A stretch of 64,000 bases of DNA from positions 124,001 through 188,000 of the forward strand of contig NZ_AUGW01000011.1 of the NCBI RefSeq assembly GCF_000422865.1. Reading direction: 5' to 3'. Position 1 is the stretch's first letter. The number at the start of each line of letters is the position of its first letter. The notes under the pieces were generated by a model. It was not told the origin of the DNA. It ran no database searches and saw only the letters and a list, made by a program, of their open reading frames with translations. Position numbers and translations under genes: made by a program. Of this stretch, positions 17,153-26,176 are shown in pieces. The stretch comes from Oceanospirillum maris DSM 6286 (GTDB lineage Bacteria > Pseudomonadota > Gammaproteobacteria > Pseudomonadales > Halomonadaceae).

Positions 17153-18466
17153 TTAAACAACCTCCCCAGCTACCCAGCCAGAACTCCACGCCCATTGAAA
17201 GTTAAATCCGCCTAAATGGCCTGAAACATCGACAACTTCGCCGATAAAGTGCAGTCCTGGGGCTTTTTTCGCCTCTAAGGTTTTGGAGGATAGTTCATCG
17301 GTATCCACGCCGCCAAGGGTCACTTCTGCTGTACGGTAGCCCTCGGTACCTGAGATATTCGGCTGCCAGCGCTGTACCTTTTCTGTAATTTCGGTGATTT
17401 TAGCGTTACTAAGCTCGCTGATGGTCGTATTTTCAAACCAGTTCTCACAGATCGCTTTGGCAAGGCGGGCGGGTAAATGTTCACTGAGTACTGTTTTAAG
17501 CTCTACCTTCGGGCGATTTTGGCGCAGTTCTTTTAGATGTTCATCCAGCTCAATATCCGGCAACAGGTTAATGGTTAGGGTATCCCCTGCCCGCCAATAA
17601 GACGATATTTGTAATACTGGTGGGCCACTCAGGCCGCGATGGGTAAAGAGTAGGCTACCGGTAAAGCTTATGCTTGGGCGCGGATGAGTATTCTTACCGT
17701 CTTTACTGGCTTCGCTATCTGAGGCCGGTTCGCAGGTTAAAGTCGCTGGTGTGCTGAGGCCTGAAAGAGGCTCTGTTAATGCTTTCTCATCGGGCTGTAA
17801 GGTAAAGGGCACAAGTGCTGCACTGCGTGGCAGTAGTGTAATACCAAATTGCTCGGCTACTTGATAGCCAAAACCACTGGCTCCCATGGTTGGCATAGAT
17901 AGCCCACCAGTGGCGACCACTAAAGACTGGCACTGATAAACGTGCTGGTCTTCCCCGTGCCGTGTTTGTAGTTGGTAGCGATAGGGCGCGGCCTTTTCCG
18001 GCAAGGCGGTAATCGTTACGATTTCAGTTTTTAGCTGAATACGCGCCCCGGCACTGGCGACTTCCTTTAACATCATATCCAGTATGGCCTTGGATTTGTT
18101 GTCAGAGAATAGCTGGCCTTCTTCTTTTTCGTGGTAAGGCAGGCCATGTTTCTCGACCAAGGCGATAAAATCCCATTGGGTATAACGGCTTAAGGCGGAT
18201 TTGCAAAAGTGGGGATTGCGTGAGAGGTAGCGATTCGGCTCAATATAATAGTTGGTGAAGTTGCAGCGACCACCACCGGATACCATAATTTTATTGCCGG
18301 TTTTACGGGCATGATCCAGTATCAGTACATCACGTTGGCGCTGCCCTGCACTAATCGCACACATTAAACCTGCAGCACCGGCTCCAATAATAATGACATC
18401 ATGCTTTTGTGACTTAGGCTGTTGTAATTTAGCGGATTGAGTTTGTTCTGGATGAGAATGTTGCAT
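17153..18466 (-). CDS. HI0933-family FAD-dependent oxidoreductase (BaiN/YhiN-like)
   Basis: 437-residue cytoplasmic flavoprotein. The FAD dinucleotide motif is VIIIGAGAAGLMCAISAGQR at residue ~25, followed by the family-specific KIMVSGGGRCNFTN and VATGGLSMPTMGASGFGYQVAEQFG; it ends with the HFIGEVVDVSGHLGGFNFQWAWSSG block that closes the FAD site. Members are annotated as aminoacetone-oxidase-like or BaiN-like, but the physiological substrate is generally unknown. A more divergent relative of the same superfamily lies at 50327-51697. Confidence 0.92.
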   Translation of the reverse strand: MQHSHPEQTQSAKLQQPKSQKHDVIIIGAGAAGLMCAISAGQRQRDVLILDHARKTGNKIMVSGGGRCNFTNYYIEPNRYLSRNPHFCKSALSRYTQWDFIALVEKHGLPYHEKEEGQLFSDNKSKAILDMMLKEVASAGARIQLKTEIVTITALPEKAAPYRYQLQTRHGEDQHVYQCQSLVVATGGLSMPTMGASGFGYQVAEQFGITLLPRSAALVPFTLQPDEKALTEPLSGLSTPATLTCEPASDSEASKDGKNTHPRPSISFTGSLLFTHRGLSGPPVLQISSYWRAGDTLTINLLPDIELDEHLKELRQNRPKVELKTVLSEHLPARLAKAICENWFENTTISELSNAKITEITEKVQRWQPNISGTEGYRTAEVTLGGVDTDELSSKTLEAKKAPGLHFIGEVVDVSGHLGGFNFQWAWSSGWVAGEVV

Positions 18467-18562
18467 TGTTCGCTACCCCGTTTCTGCAGAGGGCGAACTC
18501 TATTGAAATGCCGTTTGGCTGTAAAGGCTAACCTGAGAAAGTTAGCTATTTCACCGCAAACA

Positions 18563-18584
18563 AGCCCCGCCTTTAAACGGGGCT
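18563..18584 (-). terminator. GC-rich hairpin downstream of the 58-residue ORF
   Basis: AGCCCCG (18563-18569) pairs with CGGGGCT (18578-18584) across an 8-base loop. It lies 30 bp past the stop of the small minus-strand gene at 18613 and could end its transcript; the T-run is interrupted, so strength is uncertain. Confidence 0.55.
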
Positions 18585-18612
18585 ATCTTTAAATTGGACT
18601 ATATTAACAGGG

Positions 18613-18789
18613 CTATGCCTTTACCTTGTCCGTTAATGGGTACGTACGACGATAGCTTTCAGCCAACTCATTCAGTCGGAAAAGATCCGTCAAACTGTTG
18701 ACCTCTGATACGGTAAGTAATCTCTTTACACCGTCTAGCAGATCGTTGTTATCCCACTGCTGAAGTGCTTGAAACTCTTGCTCTGACAT
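18613..18789 (-). CDS. hypothetical small protein, 58 residues
   Basis: Begins ATG at 18789 with a strong AAGGAAG ribosome-binding site 6 bases upstream, and encodes MSEQEFQALQQWDNND, continuing as an acidic, helix-prone chain with VKRLLTVSEVNSLTDLFRLN and the ending PLTDKVKA. No family recognised and no membrane segment or cysteine. The good ribosome-binding site, amphipathic composition and hairpin after the stop argue that it is real. It is transcribed toward the flavoprotein gene and could be a regulatory small protein, but this is not shown. Confidence 0.6.
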   Translation of the reverse strand: MSEQEFQALQQWDNNDLLDGVKRLLTVSEVNSLTDLFRLNELAESYRRTYPLTDKVKA

Positions 18790-18887
18790 ACTGCTTCCTT
18801 TTTTTTACTACCGATAACTAAAGCTTTAACAGATTGCTGTTATCTTATTGAGTACGCACCAGACTTATCGAATCAAGACGTCATGCC

Positions 18888-18930
18888 ATTAGCGCTGTAT
18901 TAGCTCACATTAGCACTATATTAGATAATG
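18888..18930 (+). repeat. ATTAG-headed 10-11-bp tandem array, 4 units
   Basis: ATTAGCGCTGT, ATTAGCTCAC, ATTAGCACTAT and ATTAGATAATG in succession, about 100 bp upstream of the small gene at 18789. It could be a multi-site operator or another product of the local tandem duplication tendency. Confidence 0.6.
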
Positions 18931-19031
18931 TCCGCCTATATGCTGCATATCGACTTTACTCTTACAAATTGTGCGATGCAATATTTAACGCAAGATATAT
19001 TAATGCCCAAGTAAGGATCGGGGTAGCGCCA

Positions 19032-20303
19032 TTAGCTGGCTTCCATTGCCTGATTATCCGTCTTTTTTTGTTGCTTTAGATGAGTTGCCGCTAGGGTGTA
19101 ACCTCCATCAGCGCCATCCACAAAGTGGAAATGATCGGTACCATGCTGAAAAACCAAACAGGTGAGTAAAGCCGCTTCTGATTGAGACACGCCATAATAA
19201 AGCTTGCCGGCTTGGTACTGCTCCTCTAACCAAGATCCCAACTGTTGGCGCTGTTCGTGGCTGCCTGCGAGCACCATTCTTAACATATTGTCGAATTTTA
19301 AGTGGTCGGAGTGATGAATCATATCTTCCTTATAGCCACCCCAGTTATAGCCTTTGATAACGACATTATTAGCCATCATCAGGCTACCGATTACCGCAAT
19401 TACACGAATTTTAACGCCATAGCTCAGCTTGTATAGCCAGCTTTTTCCTACGGAGTAGAGGCGGGCTTCCGTGCGTAATTTTTCTGCGGATAGCGTCATA
19501 TGCATTTTATCCGCTTGCAAAGGGTGGTGTTGATCTTGATCACCGTAGATTTCGGTGATTTTGTTCATGGTTTGCTGGTAGAGGTCGCTTTGCTTGCTTA
19601 GGGATTCGCAACGGCTCTCTATCAAGAGTGAAACGGTTTCTTCCTTTGGGCTTGGTATACGATCCCAGCGACATTGCAGTCCACTAAAGTCAGCCTCTGC
19701 CGGTATATTGTCAGGTATAGCGTGGCGATCTGGGTATTGCTTTATCCAAAGCTCGGCTTGGGTCATACCGCTACCGGCAAAGGCCGCTTGAAAGGCATGG
19801 TTGCTGACTTGCATCTTGCTTACCAGAACTTCGTGTCCTGCGTCTCTTAACGCTGAAACAGCAATAAAGCCTGTCCGCAACTCAAGGCTGTAGGCTTGCT
19901 GTGATACTTTTTGGGTACCTTTGAGGGCTGCTAAAGCTTGATTAAGATAAGATGGAGGTACGCAAAAAGAGGCCCCATCACCGCCAAAAACATAGGGTAT
20001 ATTTTCTCGGCTGTTTTGAATGGCAGCTGTTTTTTTAGACGCTGTTTGATCATCAATAATGATGTTGTTTTTACATGCATTTAGCACTGCAATAATGCAG
20101 CTAGCGCCTAGAGTATTCACATCTTGATAACGGTTGTTCAAAATGGCACCGGTTGAGTTAACCACATCTGCCACTAAAACAAACCAATCATCCGGTACAG
20201 GTTGATAGGTATCCAGCACTAATATCTTGGAAAAATCTTGTACCGCCGACAGGTCGCGGTAAAAATTAGGTTGTGCGGTGGTCGCTGGTGTAAGCACTGA
20301 CAT
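19032..20303 (-). CDS. DUF3095 family protein, nucleotide-cyclase-like
   Basis: 423 residues. The N-terminal half has cyclase-like signatures: WFVLVADVVNSTGAILNNRY (residues ~40-59, with the metal-binding Asp) and YVFGGDGASFCVPP (~104-117), resembling the class III cyclase/GGDEF palm fold. LELRTGFIAVSAL follows. DUF3095 proteins are often annotated as adenylate-cyclase-related, but activity has not been established to my knowledge. ATG 20303 has GGAGC 9 bases upstream. It lies 40 bp from the asparaginase gene on the same strand, so the two are probably cotranscribed. Confidence 0.82.
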   Translation of the reverse strand: MSVLTPATTAQPNFYRDLSAVQDFSKILVLDTYQPVPDDWFVLVADVVNSTGAILNNRYQDVNTLGASCIIAVLNACKNNIIIDDQTASKKTAAIQNSRENIPYVFGGDGASFCVPPSYLNQALAALKGTQKVSQQAYSLELRTGFIAVSALRDAGHEVLVSKMQVSNHAFQAAFAGSGMTQAELWIKQYPDRHAIPDNIPAEADFSGLQCRWDRIPSPKEETVSLLIESRCESLSKQSDLYQQTMNKITEIYGDQDQHHPLQADKMHMTLSAEKLRTEARLYSVGKSWLYKLSYGVKIRVIAVIGSLMMANNVVIKGYNWGGYKEDMIHHSDHLKFDNMLRMVLAGSHEQRQQLGSWLEEQYQAGKLYYGVSQSEAALLTCLVFQHGTDHFHFVDGADGGYTLAATHLKQQKKTDNQAMEAS

Positions 20304-20343
20304 TCATTAAGCTCCATAGGGCTGATATCTAGTCTGCTAATGA

Positions 20344-21564
20344 CTATACGCTGAATTCGCCACTAAGGTTTCGTTGAAATGCTATTTTAACGTCTTCTAT
20401 GGATAAACCAGACATGAGCAACAAGCTTAGTTTGCTAAAAGCAGCTTCGCAGGTCATATCAAAAGCACTAATAATACCGGCCTTCGCTAAGGCAGAACCT
20501 GCCGCGTAGTTTGTACTGACAGAGCCTTGTGGGCACTGGCTGCGATTGACGATAATAATGCCTTGATCAGTTGCTGCTTTTAATGCGGCTAATAATGGTT
20601 GGTTCAGATCTGGGGCATTGCCGCTACCATAGCTTTCTAATACGACCCCTTTTATGGGTGAAGCCAGCAAGCTGCCCACTTGATGGGCTTGAATCCCAGG
20701 CCAAAGCTTTAAAATAACCACTTGGGCGTCCGACACCTGAAGCTGCGGCTTTGGGGTTATTTTAGTGATGGTGGTGATTGTCTCCGTGCTTGGCGCTTTT
20801 TGAGTGTTTGGTTGTAGTTTGCCATGATTGTAAAAGCGTAGCGGCTCGGTGTTTGGGCTATCAAACCCCTGTGGTGAGTAGGTGCTTACCTTCGTCATAC
20901 GGTTGCCTTGCAGTATTTTGCCGCCAAAGACACCGGATACACCAAGTTCTGAAGGCGTACTATTGCTGATGGGTGGTGATACCTGTTGTTCAAGACTATT
21001 TTTTTCTGGGCTATTTTGTTTAAGACTTTTTTGATGAGAGCTAAGCTGAGTATAAAGCAGTGCGCCTTCAATATTGTTGATCGCATCGGTATTGTCAGCT
21101 TCTAACGGATACTGAGAACCCGTGATCAATATTTTTTTGTTTGAGGGGGCGATAAAACTGAGAGCAGAAGCGGTATAGGCCAAAGTGTCTGTGCCGTGCA
21201 AAATAATAAAGGCGTGGTACTGTGCGGCATATTGATGAATGAGCTGATTGAGCTGCAACCAATCATGGGGTGTGGCGTTCGAGCTATCAATTAAGCGGGG
21301 TAATGTTATTAAGTCAAAGTTTGGTAGGGCTTGAAAGCGTTCTGAGGGCAATCGCAACAGGGCTTTTAACAGGCGCTGGGACATATTCCCCCCAGGTATT
21401 AGGCCCTGTTCACTGTTAACCATGCCGATGGTGCCGCCCGTATAAATGACGGCAACCGGCAGCAGGTCTTGTTGAGGGCTTTTTTGCCCGCCAGCATTGT
21501 TTGATGCATCAAGAGTATGTAGCTGAATACGTATGATTTCTGGTTGTTCGGCAGGTGATTGCAT
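20344..21564 (-). CDS. ansA: type I (cytoplasmic) L-asparaginase
   Basis: Hydrolyses asparagine to aspartate and ammonia. The first catalytic Thr lies in VIYTGGTIGMVNSEQGL (residues ~37-53), the second in ILHGTDTLAYTASALSF, with ITGSQYPLEADNTDAINNI following. No signal peptide, consistent with the low-affinity cytoplasmic AnsA class. It has 406 residues against about 340 in E. coli AnsA. The excess is an N-terminal extension, an insertion around residues 175-205 containing a 15-bp-period repeat, and a Thr/Ile-rich stretch (TETITTITKITPK) near 260-275. Good AAGGA ribosome-binding site before ATG 21564. Confidence 0.9.
   Translation of the reverse strand: MQSPAEQPEIIRIQLHTLDASNNAGGQKSPQQDLLPVAVIYTGGTIGMVNSEQGLIPGGNMSQRLLKALLRLPSERFQALPNFDLITLPRLIDSSNATPHDWLQLNQLIHQYAAQYHAFIILHGTDTLAYTASALSFIAPSNKKILITGSQYPLEADNTDAINNIEGALLYTQLSSHQKSLKQNSPEKNSLEQQVSPPISNSTPSELGVSGVFGGKILQGNRMTKVSTYSPQGFDSPNTEPLRFYNHGKLQPNTQKAPSTETITTITKITPKPQLQVSDAQVVILKLWPGIQAHQVGSLLASPIKGVVLESYGSGNAPDLNQPLLAALKAATDQGIIIVNRSQCPQGSVSTNYAAGSALAKAGIISAFDMTCEAAFSKLSLLLMSGLSIEDVKIAFQRNLSGEFSV
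20983..21027 (-). repeat. 15-bp in-frame tandem array, 3 units (ansA)
   Basis: On the coding strand AGTCTTAAACAAAAT, AGCCCAGAAAAAAAT and AGTCTTGAACAACAG, encoding SLKQN-SPEKN-SLEQQ. Same unit size as the cob operon arrays but unrelated in sequence, and inside a family-atypical insertion. Confidence 0.8.
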
Positions 21565-21590
21565 GGCGGCATATCCTTTTTTTATTTGAT

Positions 21591-21830
21591 CTAAAGGTCT
21601 CGCGATGGGCGTGCAAGCTCATGACCGAAGGCTTGGTTGAGTAGAAGCTCCATTGTCTTTAGATCGAACTCGACTAAATAAATTTTACCGTTAACCAGCT
21701 CTATATTGCAGGACCGTTCGTCATTTTCTGAAATTTCCAATATATGATCGGCATGGATCAGTCGTTGAATAACGTCATTGCCTTCGCAAACAGGTAGGCG
21801 CAGGAAAGGGTTTCGACTTTGGCGACTCAT
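21591..21830 (-). CDS. hypothetical protein, 79 residues
   Basis: Small acidic protein without recognised family. ISENDERSCNIELVNGKIYLVEFDLKTMELLLNQAFG suggests a small beta-hairpin plus helix. Stop lies 26 bp before the asparaginase start on the same strand, so it probably heads a three-gene unit with ansA and the DUF3095 gene. AGGAACCACC just upstream of ATG 21830 serves as ribosome-binding site. The promoter would lie in the 225-bp gap that also holds the Zur box. Confidence 0.6.
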   Translation of the reverse strand: MSRQSRNPFLRLPVCEGNDVIQRLIHADHILEISENDERSCNIELVNGKIYLVEFDLKTMELLLNQAFGHELARPSRDL

Positions 21831-21850
21831 GGTGGTTCCTTATCTTTTCT

Positions 21851-21880
21851 TGTTGTATTGGAAACTGTTGTATTGGAAAC
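21851..21880 (+). repeat. exact 15-bp tandem duplication, intergenic
   Basis: TGTTGTATTGGAAAC twice without mismatch, in the divergent promoter region between the 79-residue gene and the G3E GTPase gene. Exact identity suggests a recent event. Confidence 0.9.
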
Positions 21881-21952
21881 GTCGCTAGCATAGCAAATAA
21901 AGCTTCGCAGGCTGTAGGATTAGATGCGGGGATGAATATTGAATACTCAAGC

Positions 21953-21975
21953 GAAATGTTGTTATGTAACATTTG
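21953..21975. promoter_or_regulatory. predicted Zur operator
   Basis: A 23-bp near-palindrome with half sites GAAATGTT (21953-21960) and AACATTTG (21968-21975), matching the proteobacterial Zur consensus GAAATGTTATA-N-TATAACATTTC except near the centre and at the last base. It lies about 80 bp upstream of the COG0523 GTPase start, the usual place for a Zur-repressed zinc chaperone gene. Confidence 0.85.
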
Positions 21976-22055
21976 GCTTGATTAAGTATTATATGGCCGC
22001 ATAATCTAGCCTGCTTCATCGTTGCTCTATTCTGTTTGTTAATCTGGAGTTTTTC

Positions 22056-23231
<1,176 letters not shown>

Positions 23232-23261
23232 TGGTTAAAACTTGAGTGATTACTTGGGTGA

Positions 23262-24719
23262 TTAAAAGCAGCGGCCAATACGTTTAATGCCTTCTAAAAC
23301 TTCCTCTTCAGGACACGCACAGCAGTTAATTCTTAAATAGCGGCTGTAAAGATCACTGGTAGGGGAAAAGACATCTCCGGGTAGAAACATGACGCCTTTT
23401 TCTAAGGCTCGTTCATGCAAGGAAATCGCCTTAAACGGTTCGGGTAGCTCGATCCAAAGCACAAATCCTGCTTGGGGGAGCGACACCCGTGTTCCTTCTG
23501 GGAAATAACGCAGTACCCATTCTCGGGTTTGATGAACACGGTTTTTGTGCTGGGCCGCATTTTTACGGACAGACTTCTGATATAGCCCCTGCTCTAGCAT
23601 ATAAGCGATGCTGAGTTGGCAAGGCGTGCTGACACTCACGTTATTGAGGAACTTTCGCGCAGTAGCAGAATGAGTGTCTTCTGCGGGAAGCAGCCAACCG
23701 ACTCGAAGTGCAGGTGATAGGCTTTTAGAAAATGACCCGCACTGACTGACGATACCGTAGGTGTCCAGTGATCGTAGCGAACGTACATGATAGTCGGTGT
23801 AGCTTAAATCCAGATAGATGACATCTTCAATAAGCCGCGTGCCGTGTCGGTAGCACAGCTCGATTAATGCTTTTTTTTGCACTTCTGGCATAACAAAGCC
23901 TAAGGGATTATGACCCACCGGATTGACGACACAGGCATCCACGCGAATCGCTGACATCATCGAGGCGAGGTGGTCTAAATCAATACCTGTTTCGGGTGAT
24001 GTGGGCACTTCCAGTGCTTTTAAACCTAGACTTTCCAGTTGCTGCAAAATGGTAAAATAGGTGGGAGACTCAATGGCGACTACATCGCCAGGGCGTGTGC
24101 ATTCCCCTAGAGCGATACGCAGTGCTTCGGTGCAGCCATTGGTGATCAGCAGTTGTTCGGGTGTGCAGTGTACTTCCCGTTGTTGTAAATGTTGCGACAA
24201 GGCCTGTTGAAGTAAAGGCTCACCACCCACGGGACTGTAACCACCGTAGGCCCACTGGGGTTTTCGGCTGATCTGGCGTTGTATTTTAGCAAGGGCTTCT
24301 AAGGGTAGTAAGCCCGGCTCGGGAACCGCCGTGCCTAAATTGATGACGGGTTTCTGTCGGCTAAGTGAGAGCATGTGTATCATCAGTTCGCTAACATTGA
24401 CCCGTTCTGCAGCAGGATTAGCGGCTGGAATCTGTGGCTGTAGCGTACTAGGCACGACCTGCTTCGGTAAATAGTAGCCGGAACGTGGTCGTACAACCAC
24501 TAAGCCTTGATCAATTAAATATTGATAGGCACTCTGGGCTGTGCTTAAACTAATATCAAAGCGTTCACTCACTTGGCGTAAGCTCGGAAGTTTTTGATCC
24601 GGCTTAGCATATTGAATGACGCGTTCGTGCAGCTTTCGGCCCACCTGTTTATAGAGAGGGTTGGGTGTATGGCTCTGTAAATCGGTTTGATCAGGCATCT
24701 GTTTGCGCATTTTATTCAA
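23262..24719 (-). CDS. MocR-family regulator (GntR HTH fused to aminotransferase fold)
   Basis: 485-residue PLP-dependent regulator. GntR winged HTH at residues ~18-85 (KLPSLRQVSERFDISLSTAQSAYQYL), linker, then a fold-type I aminotransferase domain with the PLP-lysine motif GSFSKSLSPALRVGW and NPVGHNPLGFVMP. MocR proteins usually sense PLP or an amino-acid adduct. It is divergent from an aminotransferase gene whose start is ~155 bp away, so that gene is the probable target. Three CTGTAT direct repeats lie between them. Confidence 0.9.
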   Translation of the reverse strand: MNKMRKQMPDQTDLQSHTPNPLYKQVGRKLHERVIQYAKPDQKLPSLRQVSERFDISLSTAQSAYQYLIDQGLVVVRPRSGYYLPKQVVPSTLQPQIPAANPAAERVNVSELMIHMLSLSRQKPVINLGTAVPEPGLLPLEALAKIQRQISRKPQWAYGGYSPVGGEPLLQQALSQHLQQREVHCTPEQLLITNGCTEALRIALGECTRPGDVVAIESPTYFTILQQLESLGLKALEVPTSPETGIDLDHLASMMSAIRVDACVVNPVGHNPLGFVMPEVQKKALIELCYRHGTRLIEDVIYLDLSYTDYHVRSLRSLDTYGIVSQCGSFSKSLSPALRVGWLLPAEDTHSATARKFLNNVSVSTPCQLSIAYMLEQGLYQKSVRKNAAQHKNRVHQTREWVLRYFPEGTRVSLPQAGFVLWIELPEPFKAISLHERALEKGVMFLPGDVFSPTSDLYSRYLRINCCACPEEEVLEGIKRIGRCF

Positions 24720-24739
24720 TATGATAAAATTTTATTAAT

Positions 24740-24789
24740 CTGTATGCCTGTTATTGTAGACTGTATGGGCTGCTTTTAGCGAACTGTAT
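24740..24789. promoter_or_regulatory. candidate MocR operator: three CTGTAT direct repeats
   Basis: CTGTAT at 24740, 24761 and 24784, spaced 21 and 23 bp, i.e. about two helical turns, in the divergent promoter region. MocR/GabR-type regulators commonly bind spaced direct repeats. The motif is short, so chance is not excluded. Confidence 0.4.
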
Positions 24790-24874
24790 CTTTTCTGTGT
24801 GTCTGCTCCGTTTCCATAATGGAGCCTATACGTTGTCACTACACTGTCATCACTTATTCAAAAGGATCACTCTA

Positions 24875-26041
24875 ATGTCCAGTCCTTCACCGGAATTGAA
24901 ACTGTCCGCTTACGCTAATCGTTTACCGGGTTCCCCTGTCCGTGAAATTTTATCGGTTAGTCAACAACCGGGCATGATCTCTTTTGCCGGTGGTTTGCCC
25001 GATGCCTCTGTTATGCCAGAAATGCCCGTGCTGGATGATTCAACATTAACCAGCATTAAGCAATACGGTACTTCTGATGGTGAGGTGCTGATCAAGCAAG
25101 AGCTTGTTAAGTGGCTGGGTCAAGAGGGCTTAGTGTGTACTGAAGATCAGGTTATGATCACTTCGGGTTCTCAGCAGGGTTTGGATTTAGCGGCTCGCAT
25201 TTTGGTTGACGCTGGTACTCAAGTGGTTGTTGAAGACCCTACTTATTTGGCTATGCTGCAGGTTTTGCGCGGCTTAGGTGCTGATTTGTTACCCTTCGAT
25301 CTAGGTGAGAACGGCGTTAACCTAGAATCTCTAGAGCAGCAGTTAAAGAATAATAATCCGCGTATGGTTTATTTGATTCCTACGTTCCAAAACCCAACGG
25401 GTTACAGCTACACCGAACAAGAACGTATTGCTGTTGCGGAGCTGCTGGATCGTTATGATGTTACCTTGATTGAAGATGACCCGTACCGTGTTCTGAACTA
25501 CGATAACGCCTTTACCCGACCTATCTGTTCTTATTTGAAGAAAGCAACGTGGATGTACATGGGCTCTTTCTCCAAAATGTTATGGCCAGGTCTGCGTACC
25601 GGTTATGTGGTTGCTCATCCTGACTTGTACCCTTGGATTCTGCGTGCTAAACAAGCGACGGATCTGCACAGTAACCGTTTGGGTCAGAAAATCATTGGTG
25701 ATTACCTTGCTTCTGGTAATCTGCCTGCACATATTGATCGCCTGCAAAACCATTACCGCACGAAGCGTGATTTAATGCAGAAACTGTTGAAGCAGTACCT
25801 GCCAGAAAGCGTTAAATGGAAGTTACCCGCTGGCGGTATGTTCTTCTGGTTAGAGCTTGAGCAAGATACACGCGATCTGCTAACAAAAGGTATTGAAGCG
25901 AAGGTGGTTCCTTTACCGGGTACACCTTTTGAAGTGGAAAAATCAGCGGCCCGTGCACTGCGTTTAAGCTTTAGCCAAATGACACCGGAAGATATTGATG
26001 AAGGTTTGCAGCGCTTAGCTAAAGTGCTAAAAACCGCATAA
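24875..26041 (+). CDS. PLP-dependent aminotransferase, class I/II
   Basis: Fold-type I aminotransferase of 388 residues of the LysN/kynurenine-aminotransferase-like group. Motifs are FAGGLPDASVMPEM near residue 30, TSGSQQGLDLAARIL, PTFQNPTGYSY, IEDDPYRVLNY and the PLP-lysine MGSFSKMLWPGLRTGYV. I chose ATG 24875, which has AAAGGATCA upstream and starts near the conserved PELKLSAYANRL; an upstream in-frame codon at 24797 would add unconserved residues. Likely controlled by the divergent MocR protein. Substrate cannot be fixed; 2-aminoadipate or branched/aromatic amino acids are options. Confidence 0.87.
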   Translation: MSSPSPELKLSAYANRLPGSPVREILSVSQQPGMISFAGGLPDASVMPEMPVLDDSTLTSIKQYGTSDGEVLIKQELVKWLGQEGLVCTEDQVMITSGSQQGLDLAARILVDAGTQVVVEDPTYLAMLQVLRGLGADLLPFDLGENGVNLESLEQQLKNNNPRMVYLIPTFQNPTGYSYTEQERIAVAELLDRYDVTLIEDDPYRVLNYDNAFTRPICSYLKKATWMYMGSFSKMLWPGLRTGYVVAHPDLYPWILRAKQATDLHSNRLGQKIIGDYLASGNLPAHIDRLQNHYRTKRDLMQKLLKQYLPESVKWKLPAGGMFFWLELEQDTRDLLTKGIEAKVVPLPGTPFEVEKSAARALRLSFSQMTPEDIDEGLQRLAKVLKTA

Positions 26042-26116
26042 TTTTTGCTGATGAAGAGAAGAGGCTTTATTTGAATAGCTTTTATTTGAAGTGCTTCTGA
26101 AAATCTCCTACTAACT

Positions 26117-26166
26117 AAAAGCCCCTCAGTAATTGAACATTGAATGTTTAATATTGAGGGGCTTTT
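26117..26166. terminator. bidirectional terminator
   Basis: AAAAGCCCCTCA (26117-26128) pairs with TGAGGGGCTTTT (26155-26166); the 26-base loop contains a second small inverted repeat (AACATTGAATGTT). It separates the aminotransferase (+) from convergent rlmG (-). Confidence 0.9.
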
Positions 26167-26176
26167 ATCGTTTCCG

